Assembly: GCA_963669155.1 (NCBI GenBank)
Contig: OZ022581.1
Location: 20,492,699-20,556,698, forward strand
Direction of reading: 5' to 3'
DNA length: 64,000 bases
Origin: Arbacia lixula
Taxonomy: Eukaryota > Echinodermata > Echinoidea > Arbacioida > Arbaciidae
Part shown: one piece after another, positions 61,601 to 64,000 of the stretch
Layout of the letters: every line of letters starts with the position of its first letter
How positions within the stretch are numbered: position 1 is the first letter of the stretch
Program-made: the position numbers and the translations under genes
Notes under the pieces: generated by a model
Told to the model about the DNA's origin: nothing
The model's database searches: none
What the model saw: only the letters and a program-made list of their open reading frames with translations

Positions 61601-63897
61601 AGAGAATTTAAAAAAAAAAATGGAAAACAGCAATTCAATTTTGTTGGCAATAGAAGTTTAAGAGAAAGTCAATATATACAAGAATTTGAATAATTATATA
61701 TAGAGTACCAAAGTGTGATGTCATTTGAGCATTATTATCAAGATAATTGGTTCTAAACAATGCATGTAGAGCAAGTAGCGGTGATCACAGCAAGGACTAT
61801 TATTGGGAATGCCCGACACTAGCCCGATAGACAATATCAGCCCGCTTAACCTCTCATTGGAGTGAGTTTGATTTATTTTGATATTAAAATGTTCATGCCT
61901 CTCAAATAAAAAAAAAATCTGCTGTGCATACTGACCATGCATCCTTAGACAGGGGCAGGGTCTGCACAAAGGATGTCAGCAGCCTGAGCACACCCTTCCT
62001 CAGCAATGCCTGCGACCCTTCCTTCCCCTTGCCGCCTCCTCCTCCTCCTCCTGCCACCCCCTGCATCTGCCCCTCCACGCCCTGACCCGCCGGGGGGTAC
62101 TTCCCCAGCAGCCCCACCAGAGACAGCATCCTCCTCCCCTGCTGATGCGCCACGCCCACTCCACCTCCTCCACCAGCACTGATGCATGTGGACCCCACCC
62201 ACTCCATGAGGTCAGGGGTCACCAGGTCATGTGACCTTAGCAGCTGAGACAGCAGGGTCAGGATGTGTGCCAGCAGCTGCTCATCCTCACTGTTAGCTGG
62301 GACCACTGCCAGGAATCTACATCCATGCACAGAACAGGTCAAATGTCAAAGGTTTAAAGATCAAAAGTCTGAGAGCAGTATGAGGTCGGAGGTGGGGGGG
62401 GTCATGTGACCTCAGCAGTGACCTCAGAAATCAACATTGTTATTTCCCTTCCATACTGCAGGTCATGTGACAATGAACAAATGAATTAATCTGGGGAAAG
62501 AGGAGCCAATTGGTTTACAAACCGTCCAATATTGCCTAATCTAGTACAGGAAAAATATATATTTTGTATGCATTGGTGCTATGATTGTTTTCAACATTGA
62601 TAAAGCTTCCTACTAGACCTACATGTCCATCTTAAATATGCATATTAAGTCAGCAAACCTTAGCAAAAATTAGCTTTTCAATCAAATTTGGAACTATCTT
62701 CTTGTTTAGAATCAAAATAACAACTTGAAGCCTCACCTGTTCAGAGCAGCCTTCCAATCAAAATTGATCAGAGCTCTGGTCAGATTGCACGTCCCTCCGC
62801 CATGCCCTCCAGCACCACCCCTATTCTGCTGTAGACTGGCCCACTGGATCATGAGGGAGAGCTCCCATAGGGACTGCTTCACTGCAAAATGGGAGTTGGC
62901 GGCAAGGATAGTCTGGAGGGACTGCTGCAGTGACATTTCAGGGTCGGATGCTTCCAGTAGAGCACACTCTATCGGCGAAAGCTCCAAGTCTGGGTTGTAC
63001 CTTTGATGATAATGCAGAGAGGAAAAGAAATGTAAACAGTACTTTTTCTAAACATACATTCAATATCATTAAATATATCGTGCTTCAAAAATGGGAGAGT
63101 CAAAGCAGAGCCACCAAATTCCTAACCCTTGTTTCAGCATTTTGCTATCTTAAGTTCAGTACTTTGAAGACAAAAAAAAAATCAGTAACACACATAAACT
63201 TGGTTGCTCAAAATTACTGCTTCATTTTTCTGCTTCATTTTTGATACATAACACTAAAAATCCATACTAGCAAGCAGCTCTGGAGGGTATTTCACCAAGC
63301 TGTTCTTACGCTATGAACGACTTTACTCATGACTGGTGACCATTTCATGTGCTGATTCAGATTCTCAATGATTTTGATTCCCAGCAGCTTAAGATGAAAT
63401 CTGATCTTTATAATCAAAATTCTTATTGCTAACAAGCATGTGAATACAAAGTTTATGATTTGTCAATCTGATAAGGATTGTTGGAAATTAGCCAAAATTA
63501 GCCAAAAAATATCCACTATGTTAAAACAAGAATAAATCTGATTTAGCACAAGAAAGGGTCACCAATCATGCATAAAGTAGTTCTTAGTTTAAGAACAGCT
63601 TGGTGAAACACCCCTTTGAACAGTTATGTAATAATCCCTCACCTGTTTCCTGACAGAGCGTTCTTCCCTCCACCCTGCTGCCGCTGCTGGAGAGCAAGTC
63701 CCAGTCCACTGATCCCCCGGTCCGAGGTAGACCAGGACCCGTACCCACCACCGTCACCACTAGACCAGGCCCTGAGCCACTCCAGCTTGATCCTAGCCCA
63801 GGCCTCGGGCTGCCTGAGGGGGTCTGGGTCCGGTCTGGGGCCCAGGCGGTGGGGCCGGGCAGGGGGTGACGGACCACAGCGGAATGGCAGCTGGAAG
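28003..63897 (-). CDS. RTTN: Rotatin, 3' half of the gene (gene-level entry)
   Basis: Twenty-five exons on the minus strand encode about 1380 codons aligning, from memory, with the C-terminal half of human rotatin. Window [20 protein letters not shown] corresponds to human [20 protein letters not shown]. Other anchors are [59 protein letters not shown] and [18 protein letters not shown]. Rotatin is a large armadillo/HEAT-like helical-repeat protein of centrioles and basal bodies (Drosophila Ana3 is its homologue), needed for centriole assembly and maturation, cilia and left-right patterning. All exon phases fit and no stop interrupts the joined frame, so the gene looks intact. Low-complexity inserts (poly-Gly at 62.0-62.2 kb, Ser/Pro repeats at 42.9-43.1 kb) make it longer than the human region. 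The 5' half lies beyond 64000. Confidence 0.93.
28783..28886 (-). CDS. RTTN: RTTN exon
   Basis: The acceptor ATTATCTAG and donor AAG|GTAAGG flank it, phase 1 in and 0 out. The product is [20 protein letters not shown] then [12 protein letters not shown], matching the human C-terminal block ending ALWALIYNYQK. Confidence 0.93.
29559..29718. mobile_element. MITE, CTGTTGCATAAA family, abutting an RTTN donor site
   Basis: The ends GGGTCCCGTTGCATAAAA and TTTTATGCAACAGGGCCC. The upper end lies about 8 bp from the last base of the exon at 29726, so the intron begins GTGAGCTAG and then the MITE. Confidence 0.82.
29726..29848 (-). CDS. RTTN: RTTN exon
   Basis: The acceptor CTGTGTAG and donor AATG|GTGAGC flank it, phase 1-1. 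The product contains [10 protein letters not shown] and [20 protein letters not shown], matching human [20 protein letters not shown]. A MITE begins about 8 bp past the donor, and decayed copies of the exon's 5' edge lie upstream near 30.16 and 30.6 kb. Confidence 0.93.
30153..30640 (-). repeat. Decayed copies of the 5' edge of RTTN exon 29726-29848
   Basis: At 30153-30192 the sequence matches the exon/intron edge around 29806-29838 (shared GCACTGGGAGAA-like core). At 30583-30630 another fragment matches 29815-29860 (AGGTCTAGGGCATCAATGCA against AGGTCCAGGGCATCTACACA). Neither keeps the acceptor AG clearly. Between them lie CT-rich and G-run sequences. Confidence 0.6.
30641..33194. other. Part of a 4.6-kb RTTN intron
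   Basis: It holds C/G runs (30888-30913), CT and GT microsatellites (entered), and an A/G-rich stretch at 31770-32035. The remaining sequence is unique, without exon-like features. Confidence 0.55.
31467..31680 (+). repeat. CT then GT microsatellites
   Basis: A CT run (31467-31515) and a GT run with GAGTAT interruptions (31548-31680) in the 4.6-kb RTTN intron. Confidence 0.95.
33195..34160. repeat. Diverged tandem duplication, about 610-bp period
   Basis: 33195-33535 and 33800-34160 share TTTGAATGACAGA, GGAAATTCCCTA, GAGGAAT and GCTATTGATTCAGCTGGTGT in the same order. It lies in the RTTN intron between 29849 and 34494. Confidence 0.75.
34495..34654 (-). CDS. RTTN: RTTN exon
   Basis: The acceptor GTCATTGCAG and donor CCAG|GTCAGA flank it, phase 0 in and 1 out. 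It begins [13 protein letters not shown] (human SNFLQNFLSLALP) and contains [20 protein letters not shown] (human [20 protein letters not shown]). Confidence 0.93.
34958..35045 (+). repeat. GGTATT hexanucleotide repeat
   Basis: About nine GGTATT units, then GGAATT and AGTATT variants, ending about 10 bp from the RTTN donor at 35056. Confidence 0.93.
35056..35252 (-). CDS. RTTN: RTTN exon
   Basis: The acceptor CCCATCCCAG and donor GAAG|GTGAGA flank it, phase 1 in and 0 out. The product contains [16 protein letters not shown], then [20 protein letters not shown], matching human [27 protein letters not shown] hexamer repeat lies 40 bp past the donor. Confidence 0.92.
35364..35924. mobile_element. 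piggyBac-like inverted-repeat element with TTAA duplication
   Basis: TTAA at 35360-35363 and 35925-35928 flanks a 561-bp element with arms of about 165 bp, starting GGGTTACTAAATTAGAAAAA on both strands. Shared arm landmarks are GTTCCCACTAATCTAT and GCCTCCAGTGACGTATGAGA. No transposase. The uninterrupted target survives in a neighbouring duplicate at about 36049-36110. Confidence 0.87.
36640..38127 (-). repeat. Tandem array of RTTN exon-tail plus donor, seven copies
   Basis: Seven tandem units follow the authentic exon, with donor dinucleotides near 37882, 37681, 37479, 37326, 37103, 36871 and 36669, spaced about 150-240 bp. Each unit has about 75 bp of exon tail (encoding [20 protein letters not shown]), a GTGAG donor, and a variable G-rich minisatellite (CCCCACCCATCCACACC on the plus strand). 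The exon part stays open in the RTTN frame in every unit, but no unit has its own acceptor. Confidence 0.9.
38128..38254 (-). CDS. RTTN: RTTN exon whose 3' half seeds an intronic array
   Basis: The acceptor ATTTCCAG and donor ACAG|GTGAGT flank it, phase 0 in and 1 out. The product [20 protein letters not shown] matches human [20 protein letters not shown] and is followed by [18 protein letters not shown]. From about the GME codons to the donor, the exon is repeated seven more times in the intron downstream (36.66-38.1 kb). Confidence 0.93.
38801..38878 (-). CDS. RTTN: RTTN exon
   Basis: The acceptor CATCTCCCAG and donor AAG|GTACAA flank it, 26 whole codons. The product [19 protein letters not shown] matches human EDGVIKELSIAMQLLRNCL. 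Confidence 0.92.
38935..39265. repeat. Three diverged tandem units of about 115 bp
   Basis: Each unit has ACATCCACAAT, TCTATCTTCA, a CCTTTTATTGATGTACAACA-like core and AATAAAAGCAAA. It lies in the RTTN intron between 38879 and 39669. The third unit is most diverged. Confidence 0.85.
39670..39767 (-). CDS. RTTN: RTTN exon
   Basis: The acceptor CCTCTACAG and donor AAG|GTAAGG flank it, phase 1 in and 0 out. The product [20 protein letters not shown] matches human [20 protein letters not shown]. Confidence 0.93.
39768..40401. other. RTTN intron with a DNA-transposon-like remnant
   Basis: A stem GCTTCCGGTCT/AGACCGGAAGC (39865-39902) is followed by AACCTGTCTATAGTGGCCAC and the inverse ATAGACAGGTGGCCGCTA, suggesting a short inverted-repeat element of about 100 bp. 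Confidence 0.5.
40402..40566 (-). CDS. RTTN: RTTN exon
   Basis: The acceptor CTCCCTACAG and donor AATG|GTTAGC flank it, phase 1-1. The product [17 protein letters not shown] matches human LEQLSDVILQCYEG, and [18 protein letters not shown] matches human ALMSLLAVSRRAQKHALK. Confidence 0.93.
40567..41570. other. RTTN intron, nothing recognised
   Basis: Unique AT-rich sequence. GATGGCCCGTCCC-like inverted motifs (GTAGCCCGTCCCTTATGCAC at 40996 and GGGACGGGCCATCTATTAG near 41300) may be the ends of a roughly 320-bp element. Confidence 0.4.
41571..41792 (-). CDS. RTTN: RTTN exon
   Basis: The acceptor TCTGACGCAG and donor GGAG|GTGAGG flank it, phase 1-1. The product contains [20 protein letters not shown], matching human C-P-A-L-Y-T-A-S-L-Q-F-L-S-V-L-L-T, then an acidic stretch and [11 protein letters not shown]. 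The acceptor and first 40 bp or so are duplicated just upstream in the intron. Confidence 0.92.
41753..41957 (-). repeat. 100-bp tandem duplication across an RTTN acceptor
   Basis: Two adjacent copies (about 41753-41852 and 41858-41957) share GGCTGGGCTGGGGCACCGCA and the following 80 bp. The lower one is the true exon start and intron end. The upper one repeats the acceptor (GACGCAG) and about 40 bp of exon inside the intron, without a donor. Confidence 0.9.
42173..42301 (-). CDS. RTTN: RTTN exon
   Basis: The acceptor ACATTTCAG and donor ACAG|GTACAA flank it, phase 1-1. The product is [17 protein letters not shown] followed by [20 protein letters not shown]. Confidence 0.86.
42755..43245 (-). 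CDS. RTTN: RTTN exon with in-frame 15-residue repeats
   Basis: The acceptor TTCTTCTAG and donor ACAG|GTATGC flank it, phase 2 in and 1 out. It begins [13 protein letters not shown]. It then has a Ser/Pro-rich region with four 15-residue units of the form [14 protein letters not shown]-x (45-bp period, about 42940-43116). It ends with a helical-looking stretch, [18 protein letters not shown] and [10 protein letters not shown]. The repeats replace a short linker in the human protein. Confidence 0.88.
42940..43116 (-). repeat. 45-bp in-frame coding minisatellite, four units
   Basis: Units start at about 42952, 42997, 43042 and 43087, exactly 45 bp apart, each beginning GAGTGGCCGGCAGACTGTGA or close to it. 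They lie inside the RTTN coding exon and keep frame, encoding four 15-residue Ser/Pro repeats. Confidence 0.92.
43246..43779. other. RTTN intron, nothing recognised
   Basis: AT-rich unique sequence without repeats or exon-like features. Confidence 0.6.
43780..43972 (-). CDS. RTTN: RTTN exon
   Basis: The acceptor TTTCACAG and donor AAGG|GTATGT flank it, phase 1 in and 2 out. The product [20 protein letters not shown] and [18 protein letters not shown] match human [20 protein letters not shown]. Confidence 0.9.
44042..44206. mobile_element. MITE, CTGTTGCATAAA family
   Basis: The ends GGGCCTTGTTGCATAAAA and AAGTTTTAGGCGGCAGGGCC, with the family interior CATGGTAACATCGCTTGACG. It sits next to the SINE at 44213. 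Confidence 0.78.
44210..44458 (-). mobile_element. tRNA-derived SINE
   Basis: Read on the minus strand, it has an ATGGATGGTTCC A-box-like start, a GGGTTCAAACCC B box, a body of about 130 bp and the 3' tail GGCTACCCTGGGTAAATAAA. The same tail occurs alone at about 39600-39622 (plus) and a diverged form near 53110-53145 (minus). Confidence 0.68.
44459..45120. other. RTTN intron, nothing recognised
   Basis: Unique sequence between the SINE and the 43-bp exon. GGGGCTAATGGTGATTTAGC followed by CCCCTGCAATCCCC is mildly repetitive. Confidence 0.5.
45121..45163 (-). CDS. RTTN: RTTN 43-bp exon
   Basis: The acceptor TCCCAGCAG and donor GAAG|GTAAGG flank it, phase 0 in and 1 out. The product [14 protein letters not shown] falls in the variable linker of rotatin. 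It is supported by splice sites and phase rather than similarity. A 7.2-kb intron, mostly the 6.64-kb element, separates it from the exon at 52364. Confidence 0.7.
45178..45352. repeat. Two tandem units of about 88 bp
   Basis: AAAAACAGCATCAATGATTA and GCAATATAAGAGATGATTTT occur twice. The array starts just upstream of the 43-bp RTTN exon, within intron only. Confidence 0.88.
47050..50640 (+). mobile_element. Ty3/gypsy-like pol fossil
   Basis: The plus-strand remnant has pol domains in Ty3/gypsy order: an aspartic protease region (ADTGC motif, about 47.3-47.6 kb), reverse transcriptase (about 47.9-48.7 kb, with V-D-D-V-L-L-W), RNase H (about 48.75-49.15 kb) and integrase (about 49.5-50.5 kb, with H-x3-H-like start and D-Y-F-H-Y-K core). 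No gag and no flanking LTRs were recognised. It is broken, with roughly half a dozen disruptions, and looks moderately old. It is inserted in, or was captured by, the inverted-repeat element around it, on the opposite strand to that element's coding remnants. Confidence 0.9.
50632..51241 (-). pseudogene. Coding remnant of the 6.64-kb element, Cys/His-rich protein of unknown function
   Basis: The minus-strand reading contains Y-H-R-K-C, then [20 protein letters not shown], and [16 protein letters not shown]. The spaced C-x2-C and H-x2-C look like metal-binding modules. Similar N-terminal modules occur, as I recall, in large uncharacterised transposon-associated proteins of marine invertebrates; this was not checked. 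The coding stretch is cut off by the pol insertion. An acidic minus-strand tail ([20 protein letters not shown]) at about 46957-47060 may be the same protein's C terminus on the far side. Confidence 0.55.
52364..52422 (-). CDS. RTTN: RTTN small exon
   Basis: The acceptor AACCATAG and donor CCAG|GTAAGA flank it, phase 1 in and 0 out. The product [19 protein letters not shown] is low in similarity but fits the frame. Confidence 0.78.
52670..52853 (-). CDS. RTTN: RTTN exon
   Basis: The acceptor TTCATTAG and donor CCAG|GTATGT flank it, phase 0 in and 1 out. The product contains [20 protein letters not shown] (human ALLYHCHFYEHLNQMV) followed by a Ser/Thr/Pro-rich stretch. Confidence 0.9.
52964..53059 (-). 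CDS. RTTN: RTTN exon
   Basis: The acceptor CTCCTGCAG and donor ACAG|GTAAGC flank it, 32 whole codons. It begins [14 protein letters not shown] (human AAFILQNLLVIPMP) and then a Ser/Pro/Gln-rich tail. The 3.7-kb intron 5' of it contains the hAT-like element. Confidence 0.9.
53509..55980. mobile_element. hAT-like DNA transposon, non-autonomous, with 8-bp target duplication
   Basis: The ends read CAGTGTTGTAGT and (reverse complement of the right end) CAGTGTTGTAGT. Perfect 8-bp direct repeats ATATGTGC flank them at 53501-53508 and 55981-55988, the hallmark of hAT insertion. Both ends run into about 170 bp of GGTCTTGGTCTTGATCT-type repeats. No transposase frame is visible. Inside are a roughly 215-bp tandem duplication (about 55095-55310 and 55320-55515) and a 22-bp perfect palindrome at 54751. 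Confidence 0.88.
55989..56746. other. RTTN intron beyond the hAT-like element
   Basis: ATTTGCCTTTCTAAACAATT occurs twice (about 56058 and 56228), pointing to a local duplication. At 56175-56202 AAAATGGCGATATGGTGTAC and the following CATACCTGT resemble the donor edge of the exon at 56747. An AATTCAATTCAATTCTTTAT retroposon-like end is near 56250. Confidence 0.5.
56747..56905 (-). CDS. RTTN: RTTN exon
   Basis: The acceptor CCCTGTGCAG and donor ACAG|GTATGT flank it, 53 whole codons. It begins [12 protein letters not shown], continuing the RDPE-VR motif across the splice, and ends [20 protein letters not shown] plus RQQ, matching human [20 protein letters not shown]. Confidence 0.93.
57065..57155. 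mobile_element. piggyBac-like MITE, about 83 bp plus TTAA duplication
   Basis: TTAACCCTTTGTGTGCC and the mirror-image end GTGTCAAGGGTTAA enclose a short element with TTAA at both borders. It lies in the RTTN intron before the exon at 56747. A related degraded copy is near 20105-20210. Confidence 0.7.
57490..58432. repeat. 157-bp satellite rich in TGACCT half-sites
   Basis: Four close copies (unit starts near 57493, 57649, 57806, 57963) and one diverged copy (58150-58320) share AGAGTCTTGCAGGTAAACTT, TGACCTCAAATGACCT, a TGACCTTTGACCT core and ACATGAAGGTACCCCCAGTG. The array ends in a GACGGAC repeat and a conserved tail GGGCGAGACAAAAA. It lies in the RTTN intron between 56906 and 58546. A single weak relative is at about 59030-59160. 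Confidence 0.88.
58547..58639 (-). CDS. RTTN: RTTN exon
   Basis: The acceptor TTGCTGCAG and donor GAG|GTGAGA flank it, 31 whole codons. The product contains [11 protein letters not shown] and [16 protein letters not shown], matching human VGLAWLIPLWVDRDPE. Confidence 0.93.
59468..59596 (-). CDS. RTTN: RTTN exon, best-conserved block
   Basis: The acceptor GTCCCTGCAG and donor AAG|GTATGG flank it, 43 whole codons. The product [20 protein letters not shown] and the following [16 protein letters not shown] are nearly the human sequence ([17 protein letters not shown]). This block fixed the gene's identity. Confidence 0.95.
59700..59932. mobile_element. Element end with AGGGTGGACTATCCCTT terminus
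   Basis: The 3' part, AACCAACTTAATTTCAGGG then TGGACTATCCCTTATAAA, recurs at 20763-20800 and 17108-17147, with related upstream sequence (ATCATAACTTTCTTATG). This marks a shared dispersed repeat. Its full extent and class are unclear. Confidence 0.5.
59953..60028 (-). CDS. RTTN: RTTN exon
   Basis: The acceptor GGGTGTAG and donor GAG|GTAGCT flank it, phase 2 in and 0 out. The product [16 protein letters not shown] matches human PGWSAHSPLTKPLDLC in spacing. Confidence 0.9.
60029..61249. other. RTTN intron, nothing recognised
   Basis: Unique AT-rich sequence. TTATTTTCCACTCATAAAAGACA (about 60083) recurs with small changes at about 60620, suggesting an old local duplication. Confidence 0.45.
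61250..61387 (-). CDS. RTTN: RTTN exon
   Basis: The acceptor GTCACCAG and donor CCAG|GTAGGA flank it, phase 2-2. The product runs [16 protein letters not shown] and [20 protein letters not shown], matching human [20 protein letters not shown]. Its 5' edge and acceptor are duplicated upstream in the intron at about 61.54 kb. Confidence 0.92.
61336..61700 (-). repeat. Diverged tandem duplication across an RTTN acceptor
   Basis: The exon edge and intron at about 61340-61525 recur at about 61530-61700 with roughly 180-bp spacing. The shared core is CCAAGGAACATTCCTTTCCT with a CCTGGT acceptor context, and AATATAT...AATAATTAT further on. The second copy keeps a CAG acceptor but only about 40 bp of exon. 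Confidence 0.75.
61936..62316 (-). CDS. RTTN: RTTN exon with poly-Gly inserts
   Basis: The acceptor TGTAG and donor CATG|GTCAGT flank it, phase 2-2. It starts [15 protein letters not shown] (human FLQVLPACTEDEKLL). The middle holds two Gly-rich stretches not in the human protein, encoded by CCT/CCA-like repeats on the plus strand. It ends TLPLSKDAW. Confidence 0.9.
62317..62736. other. RTTN intron, nothing recognised
   Basis: GGTCATGTGAC occurs twice (about 62400 and 62461), otherwise unique sequence. Confidence 0.5.
62737..63000 (-). CDS. RTTN: RTTN exon
   Basis: The acceptor ATCAAAG and donor ACAG|GTGAGG flank it, phase 2 in and 2 out. The product contains [32 protein letters not shown] and ends FDWKAALNR, like human AWHTALNR. 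It carries a short Gly/His-rich insert. Confidence 0.9.
63284..63614. mobile_element. MITE with about 80-bp inverted arms (TTTCACCAAGCT family)
   Basis: The left arm GGGTATTTCACCAAGCTGTT and right arm (reverse complement GGGGTGTTTCACCAAGCTGT) extend through GGTGACC and AATCAGATT. It lies in an RTTN intron, ending about 28 bp from the donor at 63642. Family members form part of the duplicated block at 20930-21225 and 22485-24380. Confidence 0.8.
63643..63897 (-). CDS. RTTN: RTTN exon (first in window)
   Basis: The donor CAG|GTGAGG at the low end is clear and leaves phase 2. The acceptor is either the GAG or the GCAG just above 63897, so the high boundary is uncertain by a few bases. The product includes [11 protein letters not shown] and [11 protein letters not shown], weakly matching the human segment around LPVHVIGHHAVSP. 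Confidence 0.72.
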
Positions 63898-64000
63898 CTG
63901 CTCTCACACACATAGACAGGAGAATAAGAGAGGGATTGAGAAATACTATTTAGAAAATAACGTTTTCAGTAATGCCATGTGGTTGTACTCTTTCAGGATA

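Overview
The window looks like nuclear DNA of a marine invertebrate deuterostome, most likely an echinoderm such as a sea urchin. The reasons are small exons in long introns with GT-AG junctions, very dense microsatellites, many short inverted-repeat transposons, a rotatin gene clearly alignable (from memory) to the human protein, and an extracellular EGF/ShK-type gene. The taxon is inference, since no species-specific marker was checked. A run of 200 N lies at 21731-21930.

Layout: (1) About 2.1-17.5 kb, plus strand: the 3' part of a secreted or cell-surface protein gene. Each exon carries one small disulphide module (EGF-like or ShK-like/ShKT) and all internal exons are phase 1-1. It ends with TAA at 17523-17525. 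(2) About 17.5-27.5 kb: intergenic DNA between two convergent genes. It holds a duplicated block on either side of the assembly gap, and one copy of that block carries several transposon insertions missing from the other. (3) 28.0-63.9 kb, minus strand: the 3' half of rotatin (RTTN), 25 exons whose phases all fit, about 1380 codons, continuing 5' beyond 64000. Its introns hold a 6.64-kb terminal-inverted-repeat element containing a broken Ty3/gypsy pol fossil (45.5-52.1 kb), a 2.47-kb hAT-like element with a perfect 8-bp target duplication (53.5-56.0 kb), a piggyBac-like element whose empty site survives nearby, a tRNA-type SINE, several MITE families and a 157-bp satellite rich in nuclear-receptor half-sites.

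The most unusual feature is repeated duplication of exon edges. In both genes, fragments made of an exon end plus its splice junction have been tandemly copied into the adjacent intron: seven extra exon tails with donors beside the RTTN exon at 38.1 kb, four decayed copies in an ATTG repeat beside the ShK exon at 13.7 kb, a triplicated RTTN terminal exon with its stop codon (one copy split by a MITE), and acceptor-side copies at 30, 41.8 and 61.5 kb. A 45-bp in-frame minisatellite also sits inside one RTTN coding exon. No RNA gene or CRISPR array was recognised.
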